Shown here piece after piece: positions 23,957 through 33,869 of a stretch of 64,000 nt of DNA (positions within the stretch are counted from its first letter, which is position 1; each line of letters opens with the position of its first letter). The stretch is from Chlorops oryzae. Its lineage: Eukaryota; Arthropoda; Insecta; Diptera; Chloropidae. Below the pieces are notes generated by a model. It made no database searches. It was not told the origin of the DNA and worked only from the letters and a program-made list of their open reading frames with translations. Location: the NCBI GenBank assembly GCA_020466095.1, contig CM035806.1, positions 125,007,994-125,071,993 on the forward strand, in the 5' to 3' direction. The translations under genes and the position numbers were made by a program.

Positions 23957-24234
23957 ACACTTTTTTCTAAACATCTATACAAACGTTACGTTTGAATAAG
24001 TACTTTTTAACTCCTATACTACACTTGTTTTAAGCGTATTTTATGCACTCTCAGAAAAAGTCTCATAACTTTTGAATCTGCAGGGCTTTTAACTTAATTT
24101 TTTTTGATTTGACATTTTTTGATCGCACTGTCAGTAACAATGTATCCAAAAATAGGGAAGGTCTTTTTCCTTTTTTTTTTATAAGGTATTATTTTTGTTC
24201 AACAGAATAAGTTTTCATCTTTTAATCTACATAT

Positions 24235-24860
24235 AGAGTAATGGCGGGTGGTATGTGGTAATGTGGTATAGGCGGGTAATGTGGTATAGTAGCTTTTCTC
24301 TTTAACTAAACACACAGGGTTAACGGAACTACGCTTAATAGCTTCAGGTTTTAATAGAACTATGAAAAGAAAATGTGTGTAATTATGGCGATAAAGCCTA
24401 TGGGGACGATGCAGTTATTATAGCATGGGTCACATGTCTGCAATGCGAGCTCGTTTGGGCTCATGAAAAATGTATTCCAAATCGCAGTGCCATTTTTCTT
24501 TGCAATTCTTGCAAATAATCTTTTATCTTTCTTAAAACATAAATAAATAAATAAAACACAAACCACAACTTGTTTATTAGAAAAAAAAAAATTATTTACA
24601 GGTGTTGTGGTATACTATACCACATTACCAGACCTGGTGTACCACATTACCCTCCAAATTTTGCAATTGCCGATATTCGAGTTTTTTTATATATTGATAA
24701 ATATGTCAAAAACAAGGAGCCCCAACGCTTAAACAGTTAACGTAGTGTGTGCCTAACATTCATATTATATCAATAGTTCAACAGTATTTTAATCAGATAA
24801 AAATTGTAGTTGTTGGCGGCAAAAAACTATTAGGTATGCCACATTACCCGCCCTTCCTCT
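24235..24860. mobile_element. GGTAATGTGGTATA element, duplicate copy
   Basis: Exact counterpart of 20041-20666 in unit 2. Confidence 0.5.
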
Positions 24861-26792
24861 AATTTATCTACTTCTATAGTGACCTGACACGCAAAATAAA
24901 TTATATACATATGTTATATTTTCGCAGAGTTACAAAGTGCATTTTAAGACATCTGAAATAGGCATCATAGCTTGCGAATCTGCAAACGAATTCTTTCAAT
25001 AAGTATTTTATTTTGTAAACAATAGTAATAAAAAAAATATAAAAAAAAACTGGAGAGGTCTTTTTTCGTAAAATTTTTTAAATGTTTTTTATTTGTGAAG
25101 TTCTAATCTTTTACTCACAAAAACCCAATTTTTATACCCGACACACTCTGTGTCGAGGGTATATTGCGTTTGTGTGTAACACCCAGAACTAGTCGAGATA
25201 GACCATAAAAAATATATATAGAAATGATCAGTGTCACCAGGAGATTTGATTTAGACATGTCCGTCCGTCTGTCCGTCTGTCCGTCTGTTTGTATACAGTT
25301 ATCTTATCGAAGAAATTGAGCTATCTTGACAAAATTTGGTATGCGTGCTCACGGGGACATGAGTAAGAACAAGTTCGAGAATGGACCCGATCGGACCATT
25401 TTTAGGGGTACCTCCAGTACTAGGGTCTGTAACGAAAATCACAAAAACTGCTCTAAATCCGATGTTTTTCAAGATATTTTGATGAAATTTGATCATATTT
25501 AAAGCTCAGTAATATTATTTCCGAAAATGGGAAAAGTGGGCGTGGCAGAAGGGCGGTTTTCGAAAATTGTCTCCTACACCCGAAATTCAAATGGGACTTG
25601 AACGAAATTTGGCACTTATGCTTCCTTTGTAGCCTTAAACATCCTTCCAAAAAATTTCCTTGATCGGTCCATTTTTAAGGGTACCTCCAGTACTTGGGTC
25701 TGTCACAAAAATCCCAAAACTGCCTTAAAATCGGACTTTTTCGAAATACAGGAGATTTCCGATTTAACGAGCTCAATGTTGCCAGCACTTCTCGTTAAAT
25801 CGAATTTTTCGTTAAATTGAGTACCATCATAAAATCATTTTTTTCTTATTGTAAGAGATTAAAATTATAAATTGGGCTTATAAACAATTTTTTATTTCAA
25901 AAGAATTATTATAACAACAAAAAAAAAAACATAACAACTCTTCATTTTGGTTCATATTAAACATATACATAACGTCTATGTAAACAGAGTAAAAAACTTA
26001 TGAGATCACGTTTTGTTTAAATTATAAAATACATAGGTAATATGGGGCATTCTTTTATAAACCGAACAAAAAGAGGGGGAAAATTAACCTAGGTCTTTTC
26101 AATTGCGCGATATTTTTTACAGCTTCTAGATATGAAATTATTCAACATGTAGTCCAAAATATTTCTCAGAATGCTTTATTTACGGAAGATCGTTAGTTTA
26201 AAGTTCGCTGAAACCCCGTTTTTTAACAAAAATTCAAAGAAAATTTGATGAATTGAATTGAGAGTTTACTGTCAAAGAGTAATGATGATAAGTAAATAAC
26301 TGCAGTGTTGCCAGTAGAAAAATGTATTTTTGCGTTAAAAAAGGGGGAGGGGTTTGAGAAATCTTTTGCTTGATTACATGGCGATTCTGATTTATACCAG
26401 ACCTGTAGCAATCCAACTTCCCCCGGGTGGGGCAAAGAATTCTCCACAATTTTTTCCTTTTAATTTTCGTAGTTCCTTCTACCTAAGACCAAGAATCGTG
26501 GTCCTAGCCCCTAGGTTGGTAAAAATTGACATGACTGAAAAACTGTGCACAATTAAAGCGGTAAGTCCAACAGCGCCTGCGCTTTTTCGATTTCACGCAG
26601 GTCACGCAAAATTGAACATTACTTTTCATTAGTGTCCGATCGAAGGTTCGGCTTCGGCTTCGGTAATCGGCATAATCGGCCAATTCTTAATCTTCGGCTT
26701 CGGCTTCGGCTGGAAAAAGCCGAATAATTTAGCCGAATATTTTTGAATTTTAATGGAAGTAAAAAAGTCACGATAGATTTTCAATTGCTTCA

Positions 26793-27033
26793 TTGAGACC
26801 TTTTACACTAGTGAATTATTGCCGTAAAATTTTGCACAATTGCACAAAACTTTTCAACATTAAACGCATGGCCGAGAAATATTTATCTGCCCCTCCAACA
26901 AGCGTGCCCAGCGAACAACTCTTTAGCGCTGCCGGTCAACTGTATACTGAACGACGATCAAATCCTCGGAAAAAATGCTGATAAGCTACTATTTTTAGCT
27001 TATAATATTAAGCTTTTTAATTTTGATTATTAA
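26793..27033 (+). pseudogene. hAT transposase C-terminal (dimerisation) remnant
   Basis: The frame reads AEKYLSAPPTSVPSEQLFSA, then AGQLYTERRSN, the conserved hAT dimerisation block (Pfam Dimer_Tnp_hAT type). An extra base in the A-run near 26972 causes a premature TGA. In the other frame the expected ADKLLFLAYNIK tail follows and stops at 27031-27033. The catalytic region is absent, so this is a relic. Confidence 0.8.
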
Positions 27034-27047
27034 TTGAAAGTTTTTTT

Positions 27048-27892
27048 ATACCTGACACACTCTGTGTCGAGGGTATATTGCATTTGTTGGGTTGTGTGTA
27101 ACACCCAGAACCAGTCGAGATAGACCATACAAAATATATATAGAAATGATCAGCGTCACCAGGAGATTCGATTTAGACATGTCCGTCTGTCTGTATACAG
27201 TTATCTTATCGAAGGAGTTGAGCTATCTTGACAAAATTTGGTATGCGTACTCACGGGGACATGAGTAAGAACAAGTTCGAGAATGGACCCGATCGGACCA
27301 TTTTTATGGATACCTCCAGTACTAGGGTCTGTTATGAAAATCACAAAAACTGCTCTAAAACCTGAGTTTTTCAAGATATTTTGTTGAAACTTGGTTTTTG
27401 AACATGTTTAAAGGCAAGTAATATGATTTCAAAAAATTTGAAAAGTGGGCGTGGCATAAGGGTGTTTTTCGAAAATTGTTTCCTACACCCGAAATACAAA
27501 TGCGACTTGAACGAAAGTTGGCACGTATGCTTCCTTGATAGCCAGTAACGTCCTCCCCAAAAAATTTTTCGAAAGAACCATTATTAAGGGTACCTCTAGT
27601 ACTAGGGTCTGTCACAAAAATCCAAAAAATGCCTCAAAAGCGGACTTTATTGAAATATTTCAATGAGACTTAGATTTTAAGCGTATATATAAAGGTCCGA
27701 TTAGAATCCCCAAAAAATTGAAAAATTGGGCGTGGCAAATGGGCGGTTTTTATAAAGAAATTTAACAAAAGTCGGTATATGGGCCCAATATGTCCTTAAA
27801 CACCTCTTTATATTAAAAATTATTCGAACATAAGTGTCTGTGTCGGGTATTCTATTGTCAGGCTCGCCTGACTATAACACCCTTACTTGTTT
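27048..27892 (+). mobile_element. F1 element, copy 5, inside the hAT element
   Basis: Full-length: 5' hairpin with one change (ATACCTGACACAC), core, two GGTACCTC/GATACCTC blocks, 3' hairpin GTCAGGCTCGCCTGAC and CTTACTTGTT, followed directly by T-rich hAT sequence. No target duplication. Confidence 0.85.
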
Positions 27893-28328
27893 TTTTTGTT
27901 ACTGAGGTGTTATTTTGTTTTGTTTTTTGTGCTTGTCAAATGAATAAAGACTGATTTTGTTTCCTTACTGTAAAATGTTTTGCATTCGGCTTCGGCCTTC
28001 GGTCTTCGGCCGAAGTCTTCAACTCTGCCGATTGTTCGGCTTCGGCTAAAAATCCACCTTCGGTCGGACACCACTTTTCATACATTGACTGCTTGCGGCA
28101 GTTGGCGCAGCACATGCGCTTTTCTCCTCGCTTAACTATTTCTTGGATTCCTCTTTGGTTCTCTTTATGCTTTTTCACTGATTTCTTATGTTGCTCGCTA
28201 AACCGAGTGCACACAAAAAATTTTGTGCCATTTTGCTCGTTATATAAGATACTCAATGGAACGAATTTAAATGCTCGTTAAATGCGAAACTCGCTAACGC
28301 GAATACTCGTTAAATCGGAAATCTCCTG

Positions 28329-28886
28329 TAGTTTAATGAAACTTAGAATTTGAGCGTATATTTAAGCCTCCGATTAGAATTCGGAAAAAATGAAAAAGTG
28401 GGCGTGGAAAAAGGGCGGTTTTCATAAAGAAATTCAACAAAAGTCGGTATATGAGGCCCACACATGTATATCGGGGTCCGAGTATGATCCTAAGTAAAAA
28501 TGGGAGACATCCGCCCACTGCCACGCCCACAAATAAATTTATTCTGTTTTCAGTAAAATGCTTGTAACTTGCGAACCACTCAACACATTCCATTGATATT
28601 TGGTGTGCTGGTAAACTACGAAACGGGACATTTCCTGGCAAAAAATGGACGCCGCCCTCCTCGCCCAAAAATAAGGGCTTATCGTAACTTGTGAAGTAAA
28701 AGGCGTAGAAGCTTCAAATTCGCAACATAGGTTCACCAAGGCGAATGAAAGGTGTGGGGAAATAATTTATGTTGCCCTCCCACTGCCACGCCCACAAATA
28801 GAGAAGCAAAACATAGTGCGCTCATAATGTCGGGACGCTGGGTATTTCAAAGTCGGGCTTGACCGACTTTAGCTTTCTTACTTGTT
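28329..28886 (+). mobile_element. Chimeric F1/F2 3' end
   Basis: F1 sequence passes into F2 at about 28456 (after TATATGAGGCCC), in the orientation that puts the F2 3' hairpin and CTTACTTGTT at 28886. The F2 part (28456-28886) includes the GCCACGCCCAC blocks and the CGCTGGGTATTTCAAAGTCG end. Confidence 0.75.
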
Positions 28887-29921
28887 TTATTGTAACCTTG
28901 TATTTTCTTCTAATGTGCCCTTTTACATTAGGGTAATTATAGCCGGCAATTTTTATAAAATTTTCGTTTTAAGTTGTTTTACCTTTTACACGTATGAAAA
29001 AATTATGAAAAATATCCCCGTTCGTGCAGGGTTGATTTTCAGAATCTCTTAAAATAACATAATTATGTATCCCTGATTTATGGTTGATTTGAAGAAAAAA
29101 GAGAAAAAATAGCTCTGTTGGCGTAACTTTGAATTATTTGAGAGCAAATTTGAGTGTTAATAAAAATGAACAAGAAAATTGAATTAATCACCGTCATTTG
29201 TAATACTAATTTCATTTAATATTTCCCGAAAAAATTCCCTGTCTTAACAGGCCGAAAAAAGAAAACGAATGAAGCAAATGTCAAAAATCTTGTCGCAGCC
29301 AGCTTCATGTTTGACACAACGAAAGATAGCAAAACGGAATTGCCGAGTACGGGCAATTCTAAAATGAGAAATTTTTCTCTAGTATTTTTCTCTAAAGGAC
29401 CCTTTATACGGTCATATATTTTCACGAACTTAGCATGATGCAAAGTGTGTCATAATACATACATTTTATTGAAAACTAAAGACAAAGTAAGTAACCGACA
29501 AGTGGGCACATCCCTACTTTAAAGCCGTTGCGGTGTATGGATCGGGATAAATAATGCAGAGCGCGTCGATTAACGTTTCAAAAAAGTTGGCAAAGTCCTT
29601 TTGGCGCTTCTTTCCATGGATGCCATCAATATTTCCAATTGGTTTGCGATTCCAAAATATGAGAATAAACCAGCGCACATTTTTGTAACGGTTAAGCTAT
29701 CTTTTTGTTTTGTTTTTGATTACTTTGCACTTATTGGCACATCAAGATTTTGTTCCTTTAAAATTAGTAAAAGCTCTTCAAAACTTTTGCGTGACGGTCT
29801 ATTTCTATAATACCATTCCCCTAACATTTGACGCAAAGATTTCTTTTCGACATCATACGCATGGCTGTTAAAGCATGTTTGAGTACGTCAAGTACAACAG
29901 TTTTGTGGTAAAATAACTACG
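28887..29921. other. No gene seen
   Basis: AT-rich sequence. Open frames at 29216-29443 (minus) and 29601-29810 (plus) have no recognised domain. The last 200 bases carry a few hAT-like looking words but nothing I can support. Confidence 0.45.
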
Positions 29922-29929
29922 GTCGTAGT

Positions 29930-30711
29930 CAGGCGCGCAGCCAGGATTTCAATTTGGGGGGGGGTTCGCAGAAAATTTTTCTAAATATTTTTTGTTTTTA
30001 TTTTCGTAAAAAGCTTACAAAATATATAATTAAAATATATTTACATAAATATTTTACATTTTTATAAGGTGTACAAAGTAAAAAAAGTATTTTCGAAGGA
30101 ACTTATTCAATTTAAAGTGCAATGTTAAGTCTGCGCTTGCTTTCAGCAAGTTTATTTAGTATGTCCTCTACACTGGGAGTAAGATATCGATGGACGTTGA
30201 GGAGTGCTAAGGCATTTAACCTCTGTTCTGTCATTGTAGATCTAAGATAAGTTTTGAGTCGGCGGAGAGTTGAAAACGATCTCTCATTTTCACATGTGGT
30301 TATTGGAAGAGTAGCCAAAATAGTTAATAAATTAAAAATATTTGGTAAAATATCTTTTTTACAAAATTTTATAGCGTCAAACACTGTTTTTGGTCTTTCA
30401 TTTTTTTCTAAATTATTAATTAATTTATACCAAACAGTGAGCTCCATTTTTGAATCATCAAAATTTCCCTCTAAATCATCTTGATAAAACTGAAAGAGTT
30501 TTTTAAATTTGTCTAAAAAATCATCAACTTTTGCAGTATCGCTTTGAGGAAATAAAACTTGAAAACCAAGAAGAATATCCTTGTGTTTTGAAAAGCGATT
30601 GGTTAAGTTGACAATAAATGCATCCACAAAAGGTAAATACGATAATAATATTCAACACTTTTAGTATGAAGGGGGGGGTTAACCCCCAAAACCCCCCTGG
30701 CTGCGCGCCTG
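29930..30711 (-). mobile_element. Compact hAT element with perfect TIRs and 8-bp target duplication
   Basis: The 16-bp inverted ends CAGGCGCGCAGCCAGG are exact at 29930-29945 and 30696-30711. GTCGTAGT flanks both sides (29922-29929, 30712-30719). Both ends continue with G-rich/C-rich runs. At 782 bp it keeps only the C-terminal third of a transposase, so it depends on a partner in trans. Confidence 0.93.
30112..30627 (-). pseudogene. hAT transposase C-terminal fragment (ZMYM/THAP12-like type)
   Basis: The 171-residue open frame has no stops and reads TTCENERSFSTLRRLKTYLR followed by TMTEQRLNALALLNVHR, the hAT dimerisation domain as seen in TTF-type and 52-kDa-repressor-like hAT proteins. The N-terminal zinc finger and DDE catalytic residues are missing. 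The intact frame suggests recent origin from a longer element by internal deletion. It could still encode a small dimerising protein that interferes with transposition, but that is speculation. Confidence 0.75.
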
Positions 30712-30719
30712 GTCGTAGT

Positions 30720-31012
30720 ATACTACGAATCGTTGTTAATTACACAATCGTAGTTTTCGCTCAGTGTGGCAGCTAGTGCTTTGAGTAATTGATTGTAGCG
30801 TAAGGTTGTGATTGATTGTAATAAATAATAATAAAATACTTTCAAAAAAAGCCAGCGCAATACCGCAATGACGATATGCAATGTCTGAAATGTACTTAAA
30901 TTAAAAATAAAAAATAAAAATAAACATATAAATAAAAACTTATCTCGGTCCATCCGACCTTAGCCAATGATGTGAAATGAAATATTTTGCTTCAAATAAA
31001 GCAAAGAGAAAG
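30720..31012. other. No gene seen
   Basis: AT-rich. Nothing supported. Confidence 0.5.
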
Positions 31013-31150
31013 TCTTTAGTGGTACTCATGCAGCTTCGCAAATGCCTTCGCAACTTTTCCAATCGCAAATTTTCATATAAATTTTGACAGTTTTGTGACA
31101 AATTTCTCATTTCCAACAATTTGCGAAGCTGCATGAGTTCCACTAATGAC
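31013..31150. repeat. Foldback MITE, about 130 bp
   Basis: The arms AGTGGTACTCATGCAGCTTC and AGTGGAACTCATGCAGCTTC (complement) enclose about 65 bp. No target duplication is convincing. Confidence 0.65.
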
Positions 31151-31455
31151 CCATTATGAGGGCTGCCAGGTCAAAAAATAAAAAATAAAAAACGAAATTT
31201 GAAATTATTGTTCGCTCTGCAACATCAAACCAAGGGAATTTTTCGAGCATATTCTCATTCTCGCGCGTTAAGTGAAAGGATCCTCGCGCACTCGCACCTT
31301 TCGCACGGCATGTCCGACACAAAAAACTCCGCACTTACCTGCATGTCGCACAGTGGTTTAGCTTCATATATTTTTTGGAAAAAAAATAGAAGGAGTTGTT
31401 GTAGAGCAATGAATTTTGGTACACCCATTGCTATAGGTGAAATTAAGAAAATTTG

Positions 31456-31795
31456 AAAATTTCATCCATATCGGCCACGCCCACCTCCCACCTCCCATAC
31501 ACCCCCAAAATCTTTTTGCATATAAAACTTTTATTTTTGCTCGGATTGTCATAAAATTATACACAAACCTTAAATACGACAATATAAACACATTCTGAAA
31601 GTTCCATCGAAATCGGCCACGCCCACCACCCACGACCCACCTCCCATACACCCCCAAAATCTTTTTGCATATAAAACTTTTATTTTTGCTCGGATTGTCA
31701 TAAAATTAGACACAAACCTTAAATACGACAATATAAACACATTCTGAAATTTCCATCGAAATCGGCCACGCCCACCACCCACAACTGAATTCCCC
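31456..31795. repeat. Tandem repeat, about 143-bp unit
   Basis: Block boundaries at ATCGGCCACGCCCACC near 31470, 31610 and 31761. The middle part CAAAATCTTTTTGCATATAA occurs at 31506 and 31657. Two full units and a partial. Confidence 0.8.
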
Positions 31796-31917
31796 ACCAC
31801 CATTCCCAAAATGTGAACAGCTTCTTGAAATTATTGCAAATAAGAAATACAATTTTTAATTTATTCGGCTATCATTTCAATTACGACCGGATCTAATTCC
31901 AAGGTATTTTTAGAGGG

Positions 31918-32165
31918 TTAACGTCTTATAAAAGTAATATAAGGATCCGAAGTTGCCATTAGCCGACAGAAAACGTCTTCATTCGTAGAGACTCTGTCAC
32001 ATTTCCTGGAAAACATCAGTCTGTATTTTCGGTAATCCTTGTTTCGGGCCTCTTTGGCTTCTTCAGATAGCATTCCTATTGGAAGAACTGTGGCGTCCAT
32101 TATTCGTTGCCCATGTATTAAAATCTTATGAACTGTCACAGGCATAAAATACCATTCATAATTCT
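31918..32165 (-). pseudogene. Transib-type transposase C-terminal fragment
   Basis: Minus-strand frame reading MPVTVHKILIHGQRI, then LPIGMLSEEAKEARNKDYRK and ATSDPYI. This is the block around the third catalytic acid of Transib/RAG1-type transposases. It differs at many positions from the relic at 16763-17242, so it is a separate family member. Upstream similarity stops at about 32165 (NYEW-like residues). No TIRs identified. Confidence 0.75.
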
Positions 32166-32169
32166 TATT

Positions 32170-32880
32170 TCAACAGCCCCCTAAAAGTATTCCCCATTTT
32201 TTAAATTTTTTTTTGCAACTATTTTTTCATTTAAATTGGAATAACTCACTGGTAGGCAGCTTTTGGCAAAAATTTCTTTCAGATATTGAAAGATGACATC
32301 TCGACCTTTCATTTTTATATAGGTACTGCACAAAGGTAAACAAAGGTAACTAAGTTTTTGTCCATAAAAGGCGGAAAATTGATGTTTAGAAAGCTGCCTG
32401 TTACATTGCTCATAACTTCAAAAATTCTTCATGGATTGATTAAATTTTTTTTATATTTTGACGATAAAATGCTACTTTTTCATATAAAACCAACAAAAGG
32501 AGCCATCAAAACAATATAATAAGAAAAAAATGTTGCTTTATATTACCAATATTTTCATGGTTTTAGGTGAAAAAATGTTTTCTTACTTTCAATAACTTTA
32601 TAGAGGATAAAAATTTCCTTTTCGGAAAAAAATATCATTTATGCTTCTTATTGAAACAATGCTTAACTCAGATAAAGACATCAAACATTGGAATAAGGTA
32701 CTTCAAAAAATGCATTTTTTCCGCAAATAAACCACTTTGTGTCGTGGGTTGTGAGCGGGTGCGTATGTGCGCATGCGAGCGTATGTGCGTGCGTGAGTGT
32801 GCGTCGCATTAAAATTCTATTTGTCAGCAACAATTTGCGAAAAGTCACGTGCGCTTATGTGCTAGCTGGCTGAGTAGTGT
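32170..32880. other. No gene seen
   Basis: AT-rich, with a GTGCG-rich low-complexity tract at about 32745-32805. Confidence 0.5.
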
Positions 32881-33039
32881 TCGCTCCTTTTATCTCTGCT
32901 CAGGAGCGTAAATGCAAGTAATTAACCCAAAAGCGAGTAATCTTGAAATACTCCGTACGGGAGTACCGACAATAAAACAGATTCAGATATGAAAGGCGAG
33001 TACACTGAAGTTTACTCCCTTTGAGACCGAAGGTGGATG

Positions 33040-33415
33040 AGTTGGTTCATTAATCAACGATTGCTGCTTAACCCTAGAATGGTAAACATAGCCTGTGAGG
33101 CGAAGCAAATTTTTTTTTTTGCGATATTTCCTGAACGCTTACTCGTATTAACGCGTTATATGTATATAAAATATGAAAAAAATGAATAGGTTTTTGTTAA
33201 TTTTTGTTATTAGACATGCATTCAATATATTCTCATTTTTGGTTTAATAAATATTTGTGTTTTTTAAGAATAAATATGCGTTTTCTTAAAAAGTCGCCTC
33301 ACAGGCGAAGGTTACCATTACAGAGAAAAAAAAATATGTTTACCATTCTAGGGTTAAGACTCTCGCTCAGCAACCGTGTGGGTCGGGGTTCGATTCCTGG
33401 CTCGGGTGAAGATAA
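33040..33415 (+). ncRNA. tRNA-like module A, split by a MITE
   Basis: The 5' part is at about 33040-33071. The 3' part at 33354-33415 reads GACTCTCGCTCAGC and then GGGGTTCGATTCCTGGC, a good B box. It matches module A at 52502-52590. Confidence 0.5.
33072..33353. mobile_element. piggyBac-type MITE
   Basis: Perfect 19-bp ends CCCTAGAATGGTAAACATA, flanked by TTAA at 33068-33071 and 33354-33357, the piggyBac target site. A second, inner inverted pair (CGCCTCACAGGC / GCCTGTGAGGCG) sits just inside. 282 bp, no coding capacity. Confidence 0.93.
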
Positions 33416-33554
33416 TCTTTTTTTTTTCAAGGTTTTTTGTTCAATTGAAAATTAGTTGTTGTGATAAGTCCTATACGAGCGTTTCAAAAAAACTTAAGCA
33501 ACCAAAAACTCAAGTTAGCGTTTTGACGGACACATTTTTGCATGTTTAGCTGCA

Positions 33555-33632
33555 TGTTTAAGCATGTTTAAGGCGCTGACTTACCAACCCAGAAATCAGC
33601 GGTTCGCGGGTCAGCCGAGGCGAGAAAATTAG
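33555..33632 (+). ncRNA. tRNA-like module B
   Basis: CGCTGACTTACCAACCCAGA then ATCAGCGGTTCGCGGGTC: a perfect 6-bp CGCTGA/TCAGCG stem and a degraded B box. It is followed by GAGGCGAGAAAATTAG, as in module B at 52180-52262. Confidence 0.5.
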
Positions 33633-33869
33633 AAAAGAATTAAGAAAAGTAAAAGTTTTTAAAATAAAGAAAAAAGCAAACCAAAAAGAGAAAAAAAAAC
33701 AAAACAATTTAAGAACAATTTTTTTTCATAAAAATCAGAAATACTCCTTTTGGTGAGTACTCCTAAAGTAATCGCTTTTGTACCTAAAAAGCAATTAGTT
33801 TTTTTACAATGCCAGCATATTGTTAAAAAAGACAGTTTAAAGCATTGGTTAGCAAATTCCCAGCAAACA

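Larger units (their letters stand above)
21654..25847 (+). repeat. Tandem duplication, unit 2 (4,194 bp)
   Basis: Second copy of 17460-21653. After 25850 the sequence leaves the unit and continues as the intact pogo-like element, so unit 2 carries the original right flank and unit 1 the original left flank. Confidence 0.92.
26630..28073 (+). mobile_element. hAT-type element with an 8-bp target duplication
   Basis: The ends read TAGTGTCCGA and TGGTGTCCGA (complement) and are flanked by CTTTTCAT at 26622-26629 and 28074-28081. Subterminal regions are built from repeated CTTCGGCTTCGGC-type units. A full F1 element (27048-27892) is inserted inside. A shorter relative lies at 44784-45186. Confidence 0.85.
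25749..28328. mobile_element. pogo/Tigger-like element carrying nested insertions
   Basis: Ends CAGGAGATTTCCGATTTAAC on both strands, flanked by TA (25747-25748, 28329-28330). Without the nested hAT element (26630-28073) it would be about 1.1 kb. I see no transposase motif in what remains, so it is probably non-autonomous. Its inner right end (28090-28320) has a diverged relative at 59021-59195. Confidence 0.85.
25133..28455 (+). mobile_element. F1 element, copy 4, split by a pogo-like element
   Basis: F1 sequence runs 25133-25748 and resumes at 28329-28455 (AATGAAACTTAGAATTTGAG, the normal continuation). It then joins an F2 3' part instead of its own 3' end. Confidence 0.8.

Noticed and set aside
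28093..28281. Frame with CFFTDFLCC-like sequence near the pogo end
   Set aside because: It lies in the non-coding subterminal region, which is repeated in diverged form at 59021-59195 without frame conservation.
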